Shown here piece after piece: positions 43,386-53,375 of a stretch of DNA of 64,000 nt; position 1 is the stretch's first letter; each line of letters starts with the position of its first letter. The DNA is from JBGCFO01 sp045106955. GTDB lineage: Bacteria; Pseudomonadota; Alphaproteobacteria; Rickettsiales; Rickettsiaceae. Made by a program: the position numbers and the translations under genes. The DNA lies in contig JBGCFO010000019.1 in NCBI GenBank assembly GCA_045106955.1, forward strand, positions 1 through 64,000, in the 5' to 3' direction. The notes under the pieces were generated by a model. It made no database searches. It was given only the letters and a program-made list of their open reading frames with translations, and was not told the DNA's origin.

Positions 43386-45171
43386 GATAATAATTTGTGA
43401 TTTGCACTATATTAAAACGATTTGATAATTCAAGTATAATTTGGTCCATAACGTTTTTATTATTTACTTGAATTTCAAAATCAACATCATAATATTCTTT
43501 GTCTTTTTTTATAATGTTAAAATTAGTAATATTTCCATTATGATTTGATATTATTTGTGTTAGCAATGCTAGAGAGCCTATCTGATTAGCGATTCTAGCT
43601 TGCAATATATATTGAATAATATTTTGATCTATTTGAATAGATTTTTCCTTAGCAGAATTAAAAGATATTTTATTTATTTGTGTATTATTTACCTCTTCGA
43701 TTTTATATTCATTTGTTTTATCGCGAATAATATGCTGATTTTGATTTCTTAAAAAACGTTTAATTTCTGATTTAGCTTTACCAGTTACAACGAATTTTTC
43801 CCACGCAGCTGATGGAGATTGATTAGGTGATGTAATAATCTCTACTTGATCTCCATTATTAAGCAATGATCTTAATGGGACAACTAAATTATTCACCTTT
43901 GCACCAATGCATTTATTTCCTAATTTTGAATCAACAGCATATGCGAAGTCAATTATCGTTGCGCCTTTTGGCAAGGCGATTAAGTCTCCATTAATAGAAA
44001 AACAAAATACTTGGTCATAATACATTGCGAGCTTTGTATCATGCAAAAATTCTTCACTATCCTTTGATTTAGATAAAATCGATAGTAACTCATTAATCCA
44101 TAGATATTGTTTTCCATCTGATAGATCTGGATATTGCTGTTTGTATTTCCAATGAGCTGCAACACCAAGTTCTGCAATATCATGCATTTGAGATGTACGT
44201 ATTTGTATTTCAATTTTTTGCTTTAACTCTCCAATAATGACAATTGTATGTAGAGATTGATAATTATTGCTTTTAGGAGTGCTAATAAAATCTTGAAAAC
44301 TACCATGCACCATTTGGTATTTATCGTGCACTACACCTAAGATCTTATAACAATCGTAAACTGAATTTGCTATAATTCTAAATGCTATAATATCAGATAA
44401 TTGCTCTAAACCAACTTGCTTGTTTTGCATTTTCATCCAGATAGAATATGGCGTTTTTTTGCGACCATAAACTTTTGCATTTATTTCTGCTTTGATTAGA
44501 TTTGCATTTAACTCTTCTACGATCATTTCTATCATATGATCATTATTGTCAGAAATATGTTCTAGACGCTCTATTATAGATTCTCTAATTTTTGGATGTA
44601 GAACTCGAAAACATATATCTTGTAATTCGCTTTTAATTTGCTGCATGCCTATTCTTTCTGCAAGAGAAGTATATATTTCCATTGTCTCCATCGCTTTTCG
44701 CGTTCTTTTTTCTGGAGATTTAACAAAATCAATAGTCCTCATATTATCCAATCTATCAGCAAGCTTTACCAACAACACTCGGATATCCTCGCTCATTGCT
44801 AGTAGTAATTTACGAAAATTCTCTGCCTGCCTGACATTGTCTGGCATAAACTCAATTTTAGATAATTTAGTGACTCCATCTACAAGTTTTGCTATTTCTT
44901 GACCAAAATGTTTAGCAACCTCGTCTAATGTGAGTTCTGTATCCTCCACTGTGTCATGAAGTATAGCGGTAATTACAGATGCGCTATCTAATTTCATGTC
45001 TACAGCAACAATTTTTGCTACGTTTAATGGGTGGTGATAATAAGGTTGACCAGATTCTCTAAGTTGATTTTGATGATAATATATAGCGAATTCTATGGAT
45101 TTGATAACTTGCTTTTCATCATAATTTGGATCGTATACCTTAAGATTATCTAGAATTATGCAATAATCCAT
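43363..45171 (-). CDS. spoT: Bifunctional (p)ppGpp synthetase/hydrolase, Rel/SpoT family
   Basis: Makes and degrades the starvation alarmone (p)ppGpp. The HD hydrolase domain is intact (PYYHHPLNVAKI; AILHDTVEDTEL; VKLADRLDNMRT). The synthetase domain has VYGRKKTPYSIWMKM, DIIAFRIIA and YQSLHTIVI. TGS (about residues 385-445) and a C-terminal ACT domain (about 530-600) follow. At 602 residues it is shorter than E. coli SpoT (702), the missing part being the linker between TGS and ACT. No motif needed for either activity is visibly lost; one conserved Gly in the synthetase (PKxNGY) is Asn. Confidence 0.93.
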   Translation of the reverse strand: MDYCIILDNLKVYDPNYDEKQVIKSIEFAIYYHQNQLRESGQPYYHHPLNVAKIVAVDMKLDSASVITAILHDTVEDTELTLDEVAKHFGQEIAKLVDGVTKLSKIEFMPDNVRQAENFRKLLLAMSEDIRVLLVKLADRLDNMRTIDFVKSPEKRTRKAMETMEIYTSLAERIGMQQIKSELQDICFRVLHPKIRESIIERLEHISDNNDHMIEMIVEELNANLIKAEINAKVYGRKKTPYSIWMKMQNKQVGLEQLSDIIAFRIIANSVYDCYKILGVVHDKYQMVHGSFQDFISTPKSNNYQSLHTIVIIGELKQKIEIQIRTSQMHDIAELGVAAHWKYKQQYPDLSDGKQYLWINELLSILSKSKDSEEFLHDTKLAMYYDQVFCFSINGDLIALPKGATIIDFAYAVDSKLGNKCIGAKVNNLVVPLRSLLNNGDQVEIITSPNQSPSAAWEKFVVTGKAKSEIKRFLRNQNQHIIRDKTNEYKIEEVNNTQINKISFNSAKEKSIQIDQNIIQYILQARIANQIGSLALLTQIISNHNGNITNFNIIKKDKEYYDVDFEIQVNNKNVMDQIILELSNRFNIVQITNYYHDSGNRN

Positions 45172-45224
45172 CTAATCCTCAAAAGTTAATTTTATATTTT
45201 AATTATTTATTATTACTTACTGTC

Positions 45225-45554
45225 TTAATCAATATCTTTTTCAGAATACTCAAAATTATCTAATATAAACTCATCTGATATGTCATCCATTCCATGATCA
45301 TTATCTTGTTCGTTTTTAGGCTCTTGAGATGCAATATTTTCACTTTCTATATTTTGCTTTAGAGCATTTCTTAAAGCATCAATTTTGATAGTACCTTTCG
45401 CAATTTCTCTTAACGCAACAACTGGTTTTTTATCTTTACTTACGATTGTTGGTACGACGCCAGACTGAAGGTCTTTGGCCCTCTTTGTTGCTAACATTAC
45501 TAATTCAAATCTACTTTCAACTTCATTGCAATCTTCTACAGTTATTCTTGCCAT
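45225..45554 (-). CDS. rpoZ: RNA polymerase omega subunit
   Basis: Small subunit that helps assemble RNA polymerase and forms part of a (p)ppGpp site in proteobacteria. The 109-residue sequence begins MARITVEDCNEVESRFEL, then MLATKRAKDL and KPVVALREIAKGTI, all conserved. The C-terminus is an acidic tail. A good TAGGAG ribosome site precedes the ATG. It heads the long minus-strand block, 53 bases before spoT; the rpoZ-spoT order is conserved in proteobacteria. Confidence 0.96.
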   Translation of the reverse strand: MARITVEDCNEVESRFELVMLATKRAKDLQSGVVPTIVSKDKKPVVALREIAKGTIKIDALRNALKQNIESENIASQEPKNEQDNDHGMDDISDEFILDNFEYSEKDID

Positions 45555-45681
45555 GATAAAATACGCTCCTACTAACTTAAATGATATACCTATGTAAGAT
45601 ATTGTAAATCATATAAACTAAAATACAATATTTATCCTCAAATCATTTGTTATTTATTTTGTATAATTATAAAAATTAGAC

Positions 45682-45710
45682 TAGACAAACAACTAAATAT
45701 TGATTATACA
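45682..45710 (+). promoter_or_regulatory. Candidate promoter for tRNA-Phe
   Basis: TAGACA (45682-45687), 17 bases, TATACA (45705-45710). The tRNA begins 22 bases after the -10 hexamer, a usual distance for a tRNA promoter. Five and four of six consensus matches. Confidence 0.55.
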
Positions 45711-45731
45711 ATTACTTACATGCTTGCATTA

Positions 45732-45807
45732 GGCTCGGTAGCTCAGTTGGTAGAGCAAAGGACTGAAAATCCTTGTGTCGCTGGTTCAAATCCTGCCCGA
45801 GCCACCA
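45732..45807 (+). tRNA. tRNA-Phe (GAA), CCA encoded
   Basis: Acceptor GGCTCGG pairs with CCGAGCC (45797-45803), discriminator A, encoded CCA at 45805-45807. The anticodon stem AAGGA/TCCTT holds loop CTGAAAA, giving anticodon GAA (phenylalanine). The T-loop GGTTCAAATCC is standard. It lies 37 bases before rsmD, so the two may share a transcript. Confidence 0.96.
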
Positions 45808-45844
45808 CTGTTTATCATTTATAATTCAATTAATGTTGTTGTGA

Positions 45845-46405
45845 ATGCTGAGAATCATTACTGGTAAATATAAAAATAAATTAATTCCTATACCAAAACA
45901 TCTTGATTATAAACCATCAAAATCCAAGTGCAGAGAGGCAATATTTAGCATATTATCTGGATATTTGGATTTTTCAGATGAAATGAATGAAATAGCGGTA
46001 TTAGATTTATTTTCAGGAAGTGGTATTTTGGGCTTTGAGGCAATATCAAGAGGTGCAAAATCTCTCACATTGGTTGATAATCACTCAGAGCAATTAAATA
46101 TCAGTAAATTGTTTATAGAATCTATCAATTGTTCTTTGCAAGTTAAATTTTTGAAAATGGATGCTACAGAGCTCCCTAAGGCAAGATATCAATATGATTT
46201 ATTGTTTATAGATCCACCATATCACAAAGATTTAGTTAATAAAACTCTAGATAGTCTGATATCAGGAAGCTGGTTAAAATCAAATGCTTTTGCAGTTATA
46301 TTGACCGAAAAAAAAGCAAATATTACCCCACCAAATGAATTGCAGATAATTACAGATCGAAATTACGGCAATACAAAATTATCACTCTTTAATCACAAAT
46401 ATTAA
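45845..46405 (+). CDS. rsmD: 16S rRNA (guanine-966 N2)-methyltransferase RsmD
   Basis: Methylates G966 of 16S rRNA in the assembled 30S subunit using S-adenosylmethionine. It begins MLRIITGKYKNKLIPIP, then KSKCREAIFSIL. The SAM site follows in VLDLFSGSGILGFEAISRGA, and the catalytic DPPY motif in LLFIDPPYHKDL. Length 186 is normal. It sits after tRNA-Phe on the plus strand. An AT-only inverted repeat AAATATTAA/TTAATATTT (46397-46421) overlaps its stop and could be a weak terminator. Confidence 0.95.
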   Translation: MLRIITGKYKNKLIPIPKHLDYKPSKSKCREAIFSILSGYLDFSDEMNEIAVLDLFSGSGILGFEAISRGAKSLTLVDNHSEQLNISKLFIESINCSLQVKFLKMDATELPKARYQYDLLFIDPPYHKDLVNKTLDSLISGSWLKSNAFAVILTEKKANITPPNELQIITDRNYGNTKLSLFNHKY

Positions 46406-46455
46406 ATAAATCTTAATATTTAATTACAACATTCTACAATGAGTTATTATGTGCA

Positions 46456-46464
46456 TGCTATAAT
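46456..46464 (+). promoter_or_regulatory. Extended -10 promoter element for the giant coiled-coil gene
   Basis: TGCTATAAT is a perfect extended -10 element (TG-N-TATAAT), 37 bases before ATG 46502. There is no good -35 at the right distance, which extended -10 promoters do not need. Confidence 0.5.
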
Positions 46465-46501
46465 TTAGGCAATAGTATATTATTCTTAATACGTGGTTTA
46501 T

Positions 46502-49500
46502 ATGAAAAATTCAAAACGTGATCTGCTTCAGTTGCAATCTAGAAGACAGAAGATTGCAGCTGAAATACAGCAATTGAGCGCAAAAAGGCAAGAAGCTCAA
46601 GAGAGAATACTTAAGGATTTAGGGAGTGATGCAGATTTAGAAGAGAGTGTAGATGAGTACGTTGAAAGCATTACCACTTCGTTTAAAAATGTATTGGATA
46701 ATTTAAAAAATGCAACTGATTCAATTTACAGTAGTTCTGAAAATAATAAAGCAGAGGTGTTAGCTCAAGTCCAAAATGCCTTAAAGCAATTGGATGATAA
46801 TTTTACTAATCAAAGAGATGGAATCAAACGCGAACTGAATGCTTTTATTGATGAAAAGCGCAATAGCAGAGGTGATATAAGCAATCAAGAATTAGTGAAT
46901 GAATCATTGCTTGCTATGAGTATTGTAGAAAGTTATGATCAATTGATTGGCAAACAAATTGTTGATGGTGAAAAATTGCTAAAAAGTATTGATGAAGCAG
47001 AAATAAAAATCAAAATATTAGAAGAAGAAAAATCTAAGATATTAGGTCAATTAACATCCAAACAAGAAGAGAATAGAAAATTTACAGATCAAGTTGTTGA
47101 GCAACAAAATACTATTAAGAGGCAAAAAGAAAAAATTAATACTCAAAAAATCGACATTACATCACTGGAAGAAAAACTTTATATTAGGAATAATGCATCT
47201 CTAAAATTAAATGAAGGTCGCATCGTTACTGAGGATACAAATTTAGCAAAAGCATTGGATAATCAAAAATCATTAAATCATACACTACAAAAAGAAAATA
47301 AATCATTGCAACTAAAATTATCCCTGGCAAATTCCCTACAAAGCCAAGAAAGGAAATTTATAGAATCAGAAGATTTAGATAGTGAATCAGAAGAAGGTAA
47401 TTTTGCAGTTGAATTATCAGATTTAGAAGAAGTGAAGCCTAATAATGAATTAATATCAGAGAAAGAAAGGCAAATTACAGATTTAGAATCTCGATTACCT
47501 ATTTTAGAAGAAGATCAATCTCGTGGAGAAGAAGCAAGAGAGTCTGATCCAAGGAAATTACAAGAGATACAAGCATTGAATGATGAGTTAAACAAAGAAT
47601 TAAAGGCACTTACAACAGATCAAGAAAAGATTGATGACAAACATAATCAATCAGTAGAAATCATTGCACAACTTGAATCCAAAAACAAAGAACTTAACAA
47701 ATCTGTACGTTTCTTAACAAGTAACTTAGAGGCCAAAGATCATGAATATACAACAGGTAAATTTACTTTCAATAAAATTATTCGCGATTTACAAGATAGG
47801 ATATCAAGCTATGATAGTTTTTTTCAAGAGCTAAGTAAGCCTCAAGTAATAACATTGCTAAATCCCAAAAGGTCGAAATCAAAGCTTGTAATAGAAAAAT
47901 TAAAAGAACAATTAGCTCCTATTAAAAGTAAATTAAAAACAGTATCTCAAGTTGAAGCCTCAACGGAAACAGAGCGCGCTCATAGTATATCAGCGCAAAC
48001 AGGTATAAAAGATAATCTAGAAAAGAAAATTGTTAAGAGGGATAATGATATAATTGCGCTAAAGGCACAAATTGAAAAATTAAAACAAGGAGTTGTAGAT
48101 CTTAAACAATTAGCGCATGAAGCAGAGAATAAACTCTATCTTGAACAGAACAAGAAGAAGCAGTTAATAAATCAGAAGTACTCTTTTGATAATGAATTGC
48201 AAATGGCAGAAAAACCGCCGATTACAGAGTTGCATGCTCAAACTCAGAGTTTAAATAACGAAGTGAATCAGCTAAAGTTAGAGTTATCCAAATGGAAGAG
48301 TTTAGTTAATGTTGGTCGTTTGTCTAGTTATGAATGGAATGAAAATGACTCCCCAGAAGAGATTGCAAGACATATTAAAGAAAATATAAACAAATTAGAA
48401 TCAGAAAATCAACAATTAACTACACAAGTTCAGCAATCACAAAATCAATTAGTTCAACTAGGAAATCAATTAGAAGAAGAAAAGCAAAAGGTCAGTTCAT
48501 TAAGTAATGCTAATGAATTAGAGAAAGCTAACAGTAAAACACAAGCAGAGCAATTAAAAAATAATTCAGCAAAACATACTTTCGACAAACTTGGATATGT
48601 ATTACAGAATCGATTACGAGTCGCATTTAAGGCTGCGCAAGTGAATACATTAGATCAAAAACATAATGAATCTCTCAAGGAATTAGAAAAAAAACTTATT
48701 GAATCAAATAATCTTCAGGAATTATTAAATACAGAACTAAATAATAGTAAGGCTGAAAAAAATGAGATTCAAAAGCAATTAGATTTATCAAAAATTGAAG
48801 CTGAAGAATTCTCTGCAAAACGTGAAAGATTGCTTATGCAATTAGAGGATACAAGTTCATTAGAAAATGCACAGCAAGAAATAGAGCAATTAAAACAAAA
48901 GTTACTAGATAATCAACAAGAATTAAATAAAGCTCAAGATAAGATTAAAGTAAATACTGATAGATCCAAAAAGAAGAATGAAGAGCTCAAGAATCAAGGG
49001 AAAGTATTGAAAGAATTGAAAAATTCAAATAGTCAACAAGCTAAAGAATTAGAAACTTTGCGAACTGAACGTAGTCAATTACAAACACAAATAAAAGATA
49101 CGCAAGAGCGGTTAAATGTGCTTAGTAATACTATTAGTAAAAAACCATCTAAAGCAAAAAAATCTTCTACCACTGACATGCAACTCTTAAAAGAAATAGA
49201 TGTGAAACGCGTAGCATTAGAAAAATTAAACAAAAAGTTGATAGAGCAATCTCATGAATTTAATAGAAAAGTTGAGCTATTAGAGACAAAACAAGCAGAA
49301 AAATTGCTCAAAATACAAAAAAAATTGGATCAAGTAGGCAAAAGAAATCATGATCTCCAAATTCAACAAAGTTTAAATAAGATTTCATATAAAATGAGTA
49401 ATATATTGCGAGCAGGATTTAATCTTTGGAAAGATTCATATTCAAATGTAGAAGTTTCAGTTCAAGCTAAGAATAAATTAACAACAGACAATATGGCGCC

Positions 49501-51262
49501 AATATTAGTTGGCGCAACTAACTCTTCGTTAGTTGATAAGAGTATTCAAATCAAGGATTCTTCTCCAGAGTTGCATAGTGCAATTCTGGATTTACGCAAT
49601 CAAGTTAATAGGTTACGTGGAAATTTATCGGAATTTGGGAATGTATTAGCTCAAGATAATGACAGAAAAGAAATTGTAGAACTTTTAGAATTAAACAATC
49701 GAGAATTAATAGAACAATTTAAACTTCAATTGGAAGCTCAATTGCAAGAATTATCTACATCGAAACCTACAGATACAGAGATAAATATACAAACAAAGCT
49801 AAACGATCATATAAAGCTGGAACTTGAGGGATTGAGAAAAGATCTAATAGAAATACGACCTAAGTTAGATAAAACAGAAGAAGAATCAAGAGCTCAGAAA
49901 GAACAAGATTCGTCGATCAATCAAAAAATTGCAATACAATTAGAAACTAACAAAATTCATAATGATCAATTAGCAAAAGAACTAAAAGAATTAAAAAATA
50001 AATTAGAGAAAAAGCGAGTCAAGATATTGGAAAAGAAAGAAAAAATCGAATACTTAAACAAATCTCATGAGCAACAAAAAGAATTGCTCCAAAGTGAAAC
50101 ACAACAGATCAAATCTGATTTGGAAAGACATAAAGCTGACAATGTACAACTATTAAAAGAAATTAAAGAAAGTAAAATGAATCATGAAATCTCTAAACTA
50201 AATCATCAAATTGCAATAAATTCAATAGAATCGCAACTATTAGAAGTAAAATTAGTGCAATCTCAAGAGCAACCTATACTAGCATTAAAGTCTATTAGTT
50301 TAAATCAAGATCAATCACAGAATGCAAGACAGCTTCAATTGCAAAATAACTCGAACAATACAAAATTGTCTATAGATCATTTTCTTAACAATGATACGTT
50401 TATTGTTGCTAGCCCAAGATCTAAAGGAAGGGATGGTGATTATTTAGATCCGATTACTGAGGAATTTCGAAAGCAAATCATTCAGGGTCGTCATAATCAT
50501 CTTACCGATAATAATGTTAACAAAAGATCTGATATTGAAGCAAATCATAGATCTGAGCTAAATAAAATTGAAAAAAAAGGATATTCTAAAATTCATGAGC
50601 AATTTAACGATAAGTTTCAAGATATTCATTGGAAAGAAAAAAATGATAGTAAAAATAGTGTTACAGGCGTAAGAAAGTATATCACGCGTATTGAATCAGA
50701 ATCTGGCAAGACTGGCTATGATATAAAATCTAAGAGATATGATTCAATAAAAATTTACGGTAGGAAAATGAGTAATATTAGAGAGATTGAACCATTAATT
50801 AAAGCTAGTGGGCCATTACATCTTTCATTTGTTGCGCAAGATAAACATGGTAATCTTACTAATCAAGAAGCTCAATGGAGTGTGCACTACGATAATCATG
50901 GAAAGATTTCCGAGGTAACTTTTCCTCATGATATAAAATTTACAGAATCTAAAAAAGGGTTACCTTCTATGTGTTATGTCGAGCGCGAAGGGGAGGTATA
51001 TATGTTAGGTTTATCTAAAAAGAGTTATAAATCTCTTGTTTTGGAAGCGCAAAACAACAAAGCTCAATATAAACATTTAAGTAATATAGATGTCGTTGGC
51101 ATTGAATCATTTGGGCAAAAACCAGAAATACAAAGGCGTTATTCTATACAGGAAAATCTTATTCGGAAAAACTCAGTAGCTTCCAACAATCCAACATTGA
51201 GCGCTGGTCATGTAAGAAGTAAAAGTATGAGGGTTAATCATGGGAGAGATACAAAAACATAA
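46502..51262 (+). CDS. Giant coiled-coil protein with a novel C-terminal region
   Basis: A 1586-residue protein and the largest gene here. Residues about 1-1295 are almost pure coiled coil rich in Glu, Lys, Gln and Leu. Punctuating segments repeat, such as LGYVLQNRLRVAFKAAQ (about 696-712) and ISYKMSNILRAGFNLWKDSY (about 960-979). A second weak repeat around an IQ-T/K element recurs near residues 495, 1012 and 1092. Residues about 1298-1586 are globular and unlike the rest (IKIYGRKMSNIREIEPLI, WSVHYDNHGKISEVTFP, VEREGEVYMLGLSKKS) and end in a basic Ser/Arg tail. No signal peptide is present, so type I or IV secretion or a cytoplasmic role are the options. ATG 46502 is preferred over GTG 46493. 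The function is unknown. Confidence 0.85.
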   Translation: MKNSKRDLLQLQSRRQKIAAEIQQLSAKRQEAQERILKDLGSDADLEESVDEYVESITTSFKNVLDNLKNATDSIYSSSENNKAEVLAQVQNALKQLDDNFTNQRDGIKRELNAFIDEKRNSRGDISNQELVNESLLAMSIVESYDQLIGKQIVDGEKLLKSIDEAEIKIKILEEEKSKILGQLTSKQEENRKFTDQVVEQQNTIKRQKEKINTQKIDITSLEEKLYIRNNASLKLNEGRIVTEDTNLAKALDNQKSLNHTLQKENKSLQLKLSLANSLQSQERKFIESEDLDSESEEGNFAVELSDLEEVKPNNELISEKERQITDLESRLPILEEDQSRGEEARESDPRKLQEIQALNDELNKELKALTTDQEKIDDKHNQSVEIIAQLESKNKELNKSVRFLTSNLEAKDHEYTTGKFTFNKIIRDLQDRISSYDSFFQELSKPQVITLLNPKRSKSKLVIEKLKEQLAPIKSKLKTVSQVEASTETERAHSISAQTGIKDNLEKKIVKRDNDIIALKAQIEKLKQGVVDLKQLAHEAENKLYLEQNKKKQLINQKYSFDNELQMAEKPPITELHAQTQSLNNEVNQLKLELSKWKSLVNVGRLSSYEWNENDSPEEIARHIKENINKLESENQQLTTQVQQSQNQLVQLGNQLEEEKQKVSSLSNANELEKANSKTQAEQLKNNSAKHTFDKLGYVLQNRLRVAFKAAQVNTLDQKHNESLKELEKKLIESNNLQELLNTELNNSKAEKNEIQKQLDLSKIEAEEFSAKRERLLMQLEDTSSLENAQQEIEQLKQKLLDNQQELNKAQDKIKVNTDRSKKKNEELKNQGKVLKELKNSNSQQAKELETLRTERSQLQTQIKDTQERLNVLSNTISKKPSKAKKSSTTDMQLLKEIDVKRVALEKLNKKLIEQSHEFNRKVELLETKQAEKLLKIQKKLDQVGKRNHDLQIQQSLNKISYKMSNILRAGFNLWKDSYSNVEVSVQAKNKLTTDNMAPILVGATNSSLVDKSIQIKDSSPELHSAILDLRNQVNRLRGNLSEFGNVLAQDNDRKEIVELLELNNRELIEQFKLQLEAQLQELSTSKPTDTEINIQTKLNDHIKLELEGLRKDLIEIRPKLDKTEEESRAQKEQDSSINQKIAIQLETNKIHNDQLAKELKELKNKLEKKRVKILEKKEKIEYLNKSHEQQKELLQSETQQIKSDLERHKADNVQLLKEIKESKMNHEISKLNHQIAINSIESQLLEVKLVQSQEQPILALKSISLNQDQSQNARQLQLQNNSNNTKLSIDHFLNNDTFIVASPRSKGRDGDYLDPITEEFRKQIIQGRHNHLTDNNVNKRSDIEANHRSELNKIEKKGYSKIHEQFNDKFQDIHWKEKNDSKNSVTGVRKYITRIESESGKTGYDIKSKRYDSIKIYGRKMSNIREIEPLIKASGPLHLSFVAQDKHGNLTNQEAQWSVHYDNHGKISEVTFPHDIKFTESKKGLPSMCYVEREGEVYMLGLSKKSYKSLVLEAQNNKAQYKHLSNIDVVGIESFGQKPEIQRRYSIQENLIRKNSVASNNPTLSAGHVRSKSMRVNHGRDTKT

Positions 51263-51287
51263 AAGTTGAAAATAATTAGATAAAGGC

Positions 51288-51312
51288 AGTGAGATAAGCT
51301 TAATTGCTCACT
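51288..51312. terminator. Candidate bidirectional terminator between the giant gene and 16S rRNA
   Basis: AGTGAG (51288-51293) and CTCACT (51307-51312) form a stem around an AAGCTT-containing loop, in the 100-base gap between two convergent transcription units. A/T-rich runs lie on both sides. The stem is short, so efficiency is uncertain. Confidence 0.45.
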
Positions 51313-51362
51313 ATAATAAAACCAAAGCTATAAAACTTAAGATTTATACAGTATAGAGTCTT

Positions 51363-52863
<1,501 letters not shown>

Positions 52864-52873
52864 TTTGTTATCG

Positions 52874-52885
52874 AAATTGTTAAAG
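52874..52885 (-). promoter_or_regulatory. boxA-like antitermination site in the 16S leader
   Basis: The minus strand reads CTTTAACAATTT, identical to the core of the rRNA boxA element where NusB/S10 bind to prevent early termination. It lies about ten bases upstream of the mature 16S 5' end and directly after a hairpin (52888-52913), the boxB-boxA order. Confidence 0.7.
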
Positions 52886-52887
52886 GC

Positions 52888-52913
52888 TTTAATCACTCGA
52901 TAAAATGATTAAA
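52888..52913 (-). other. Leader hairpin before boxA (boxB-like or processing stem)
   Basis: TTTAATCA (52888-52895) and TGATTAAA (52906-52913) form a perfect eight-base stem with a ten-base loop inside the predicted 16S leader transcript, between the promoter and boxA. Confidence 0.6.
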
Positions 52914-53015
52914 ACAAGCTTATTATCACTACCTTTATCTAATTATTTAACTTTTAAAACAGCTGCAGCAGAACTTTTTATCTAGTCCTCTGCGTGATCA
53001 TTTCTGATAAGTTAT

Positions 53016-53044
53016 TTTATAAACAATATTCTACCCAAAGTCAA
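53016..53044 (-). promoter_or_regulatory. Promoter of the 16S rRNA gene
   Basis: On the minus strand TTGACT (53044-53039), 17 bases, TATAAA (53021-53016): five of six matches in each box with ideal spacing, about 150 bases before the mature 16S. The rest of the gap up to the next gene (53045-53375) shows no gene. It has only a weak plus-strand candidate TTGGTA-N16-TATATT at 53299-53326 for the symporter gene. Confidence 0.75.
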
Positions 53045-53375
53045 TAGCATCTTTGCAAAATTTTTAAAAATAATGATATTTAAATAAATAACATTCAAGA
53101 ATGCATTCAAATCTCATTGTATAAGACATTGCGCAAGACTGAATACAAGCTTGGTTTTTAGATCTTTCTCGATAGAAGTTAAGTTTAAATTATATTTAAT
53201 ATGATCTAGAAATTAGGTTTTAATTAAATTAACTCAGTATGTTTATCTAAATTCTAAGTATTTTATAAGTATCAATATTATAACTTTTACTCTATTTATT
53301 GGTATACATTTTCAATATTTTATATTAAATTAGTAACATTGTGAATATTTAGGTAATTTTAATACTTTGTTCTCC

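Noticed and set aside
46493..46501. GTG start three codons upstream for the giant coiled-coil gene
   Set aside because: The ATG at 46502 is in frame, and neither start has a clear ribosome site, so the common codon is preferred.
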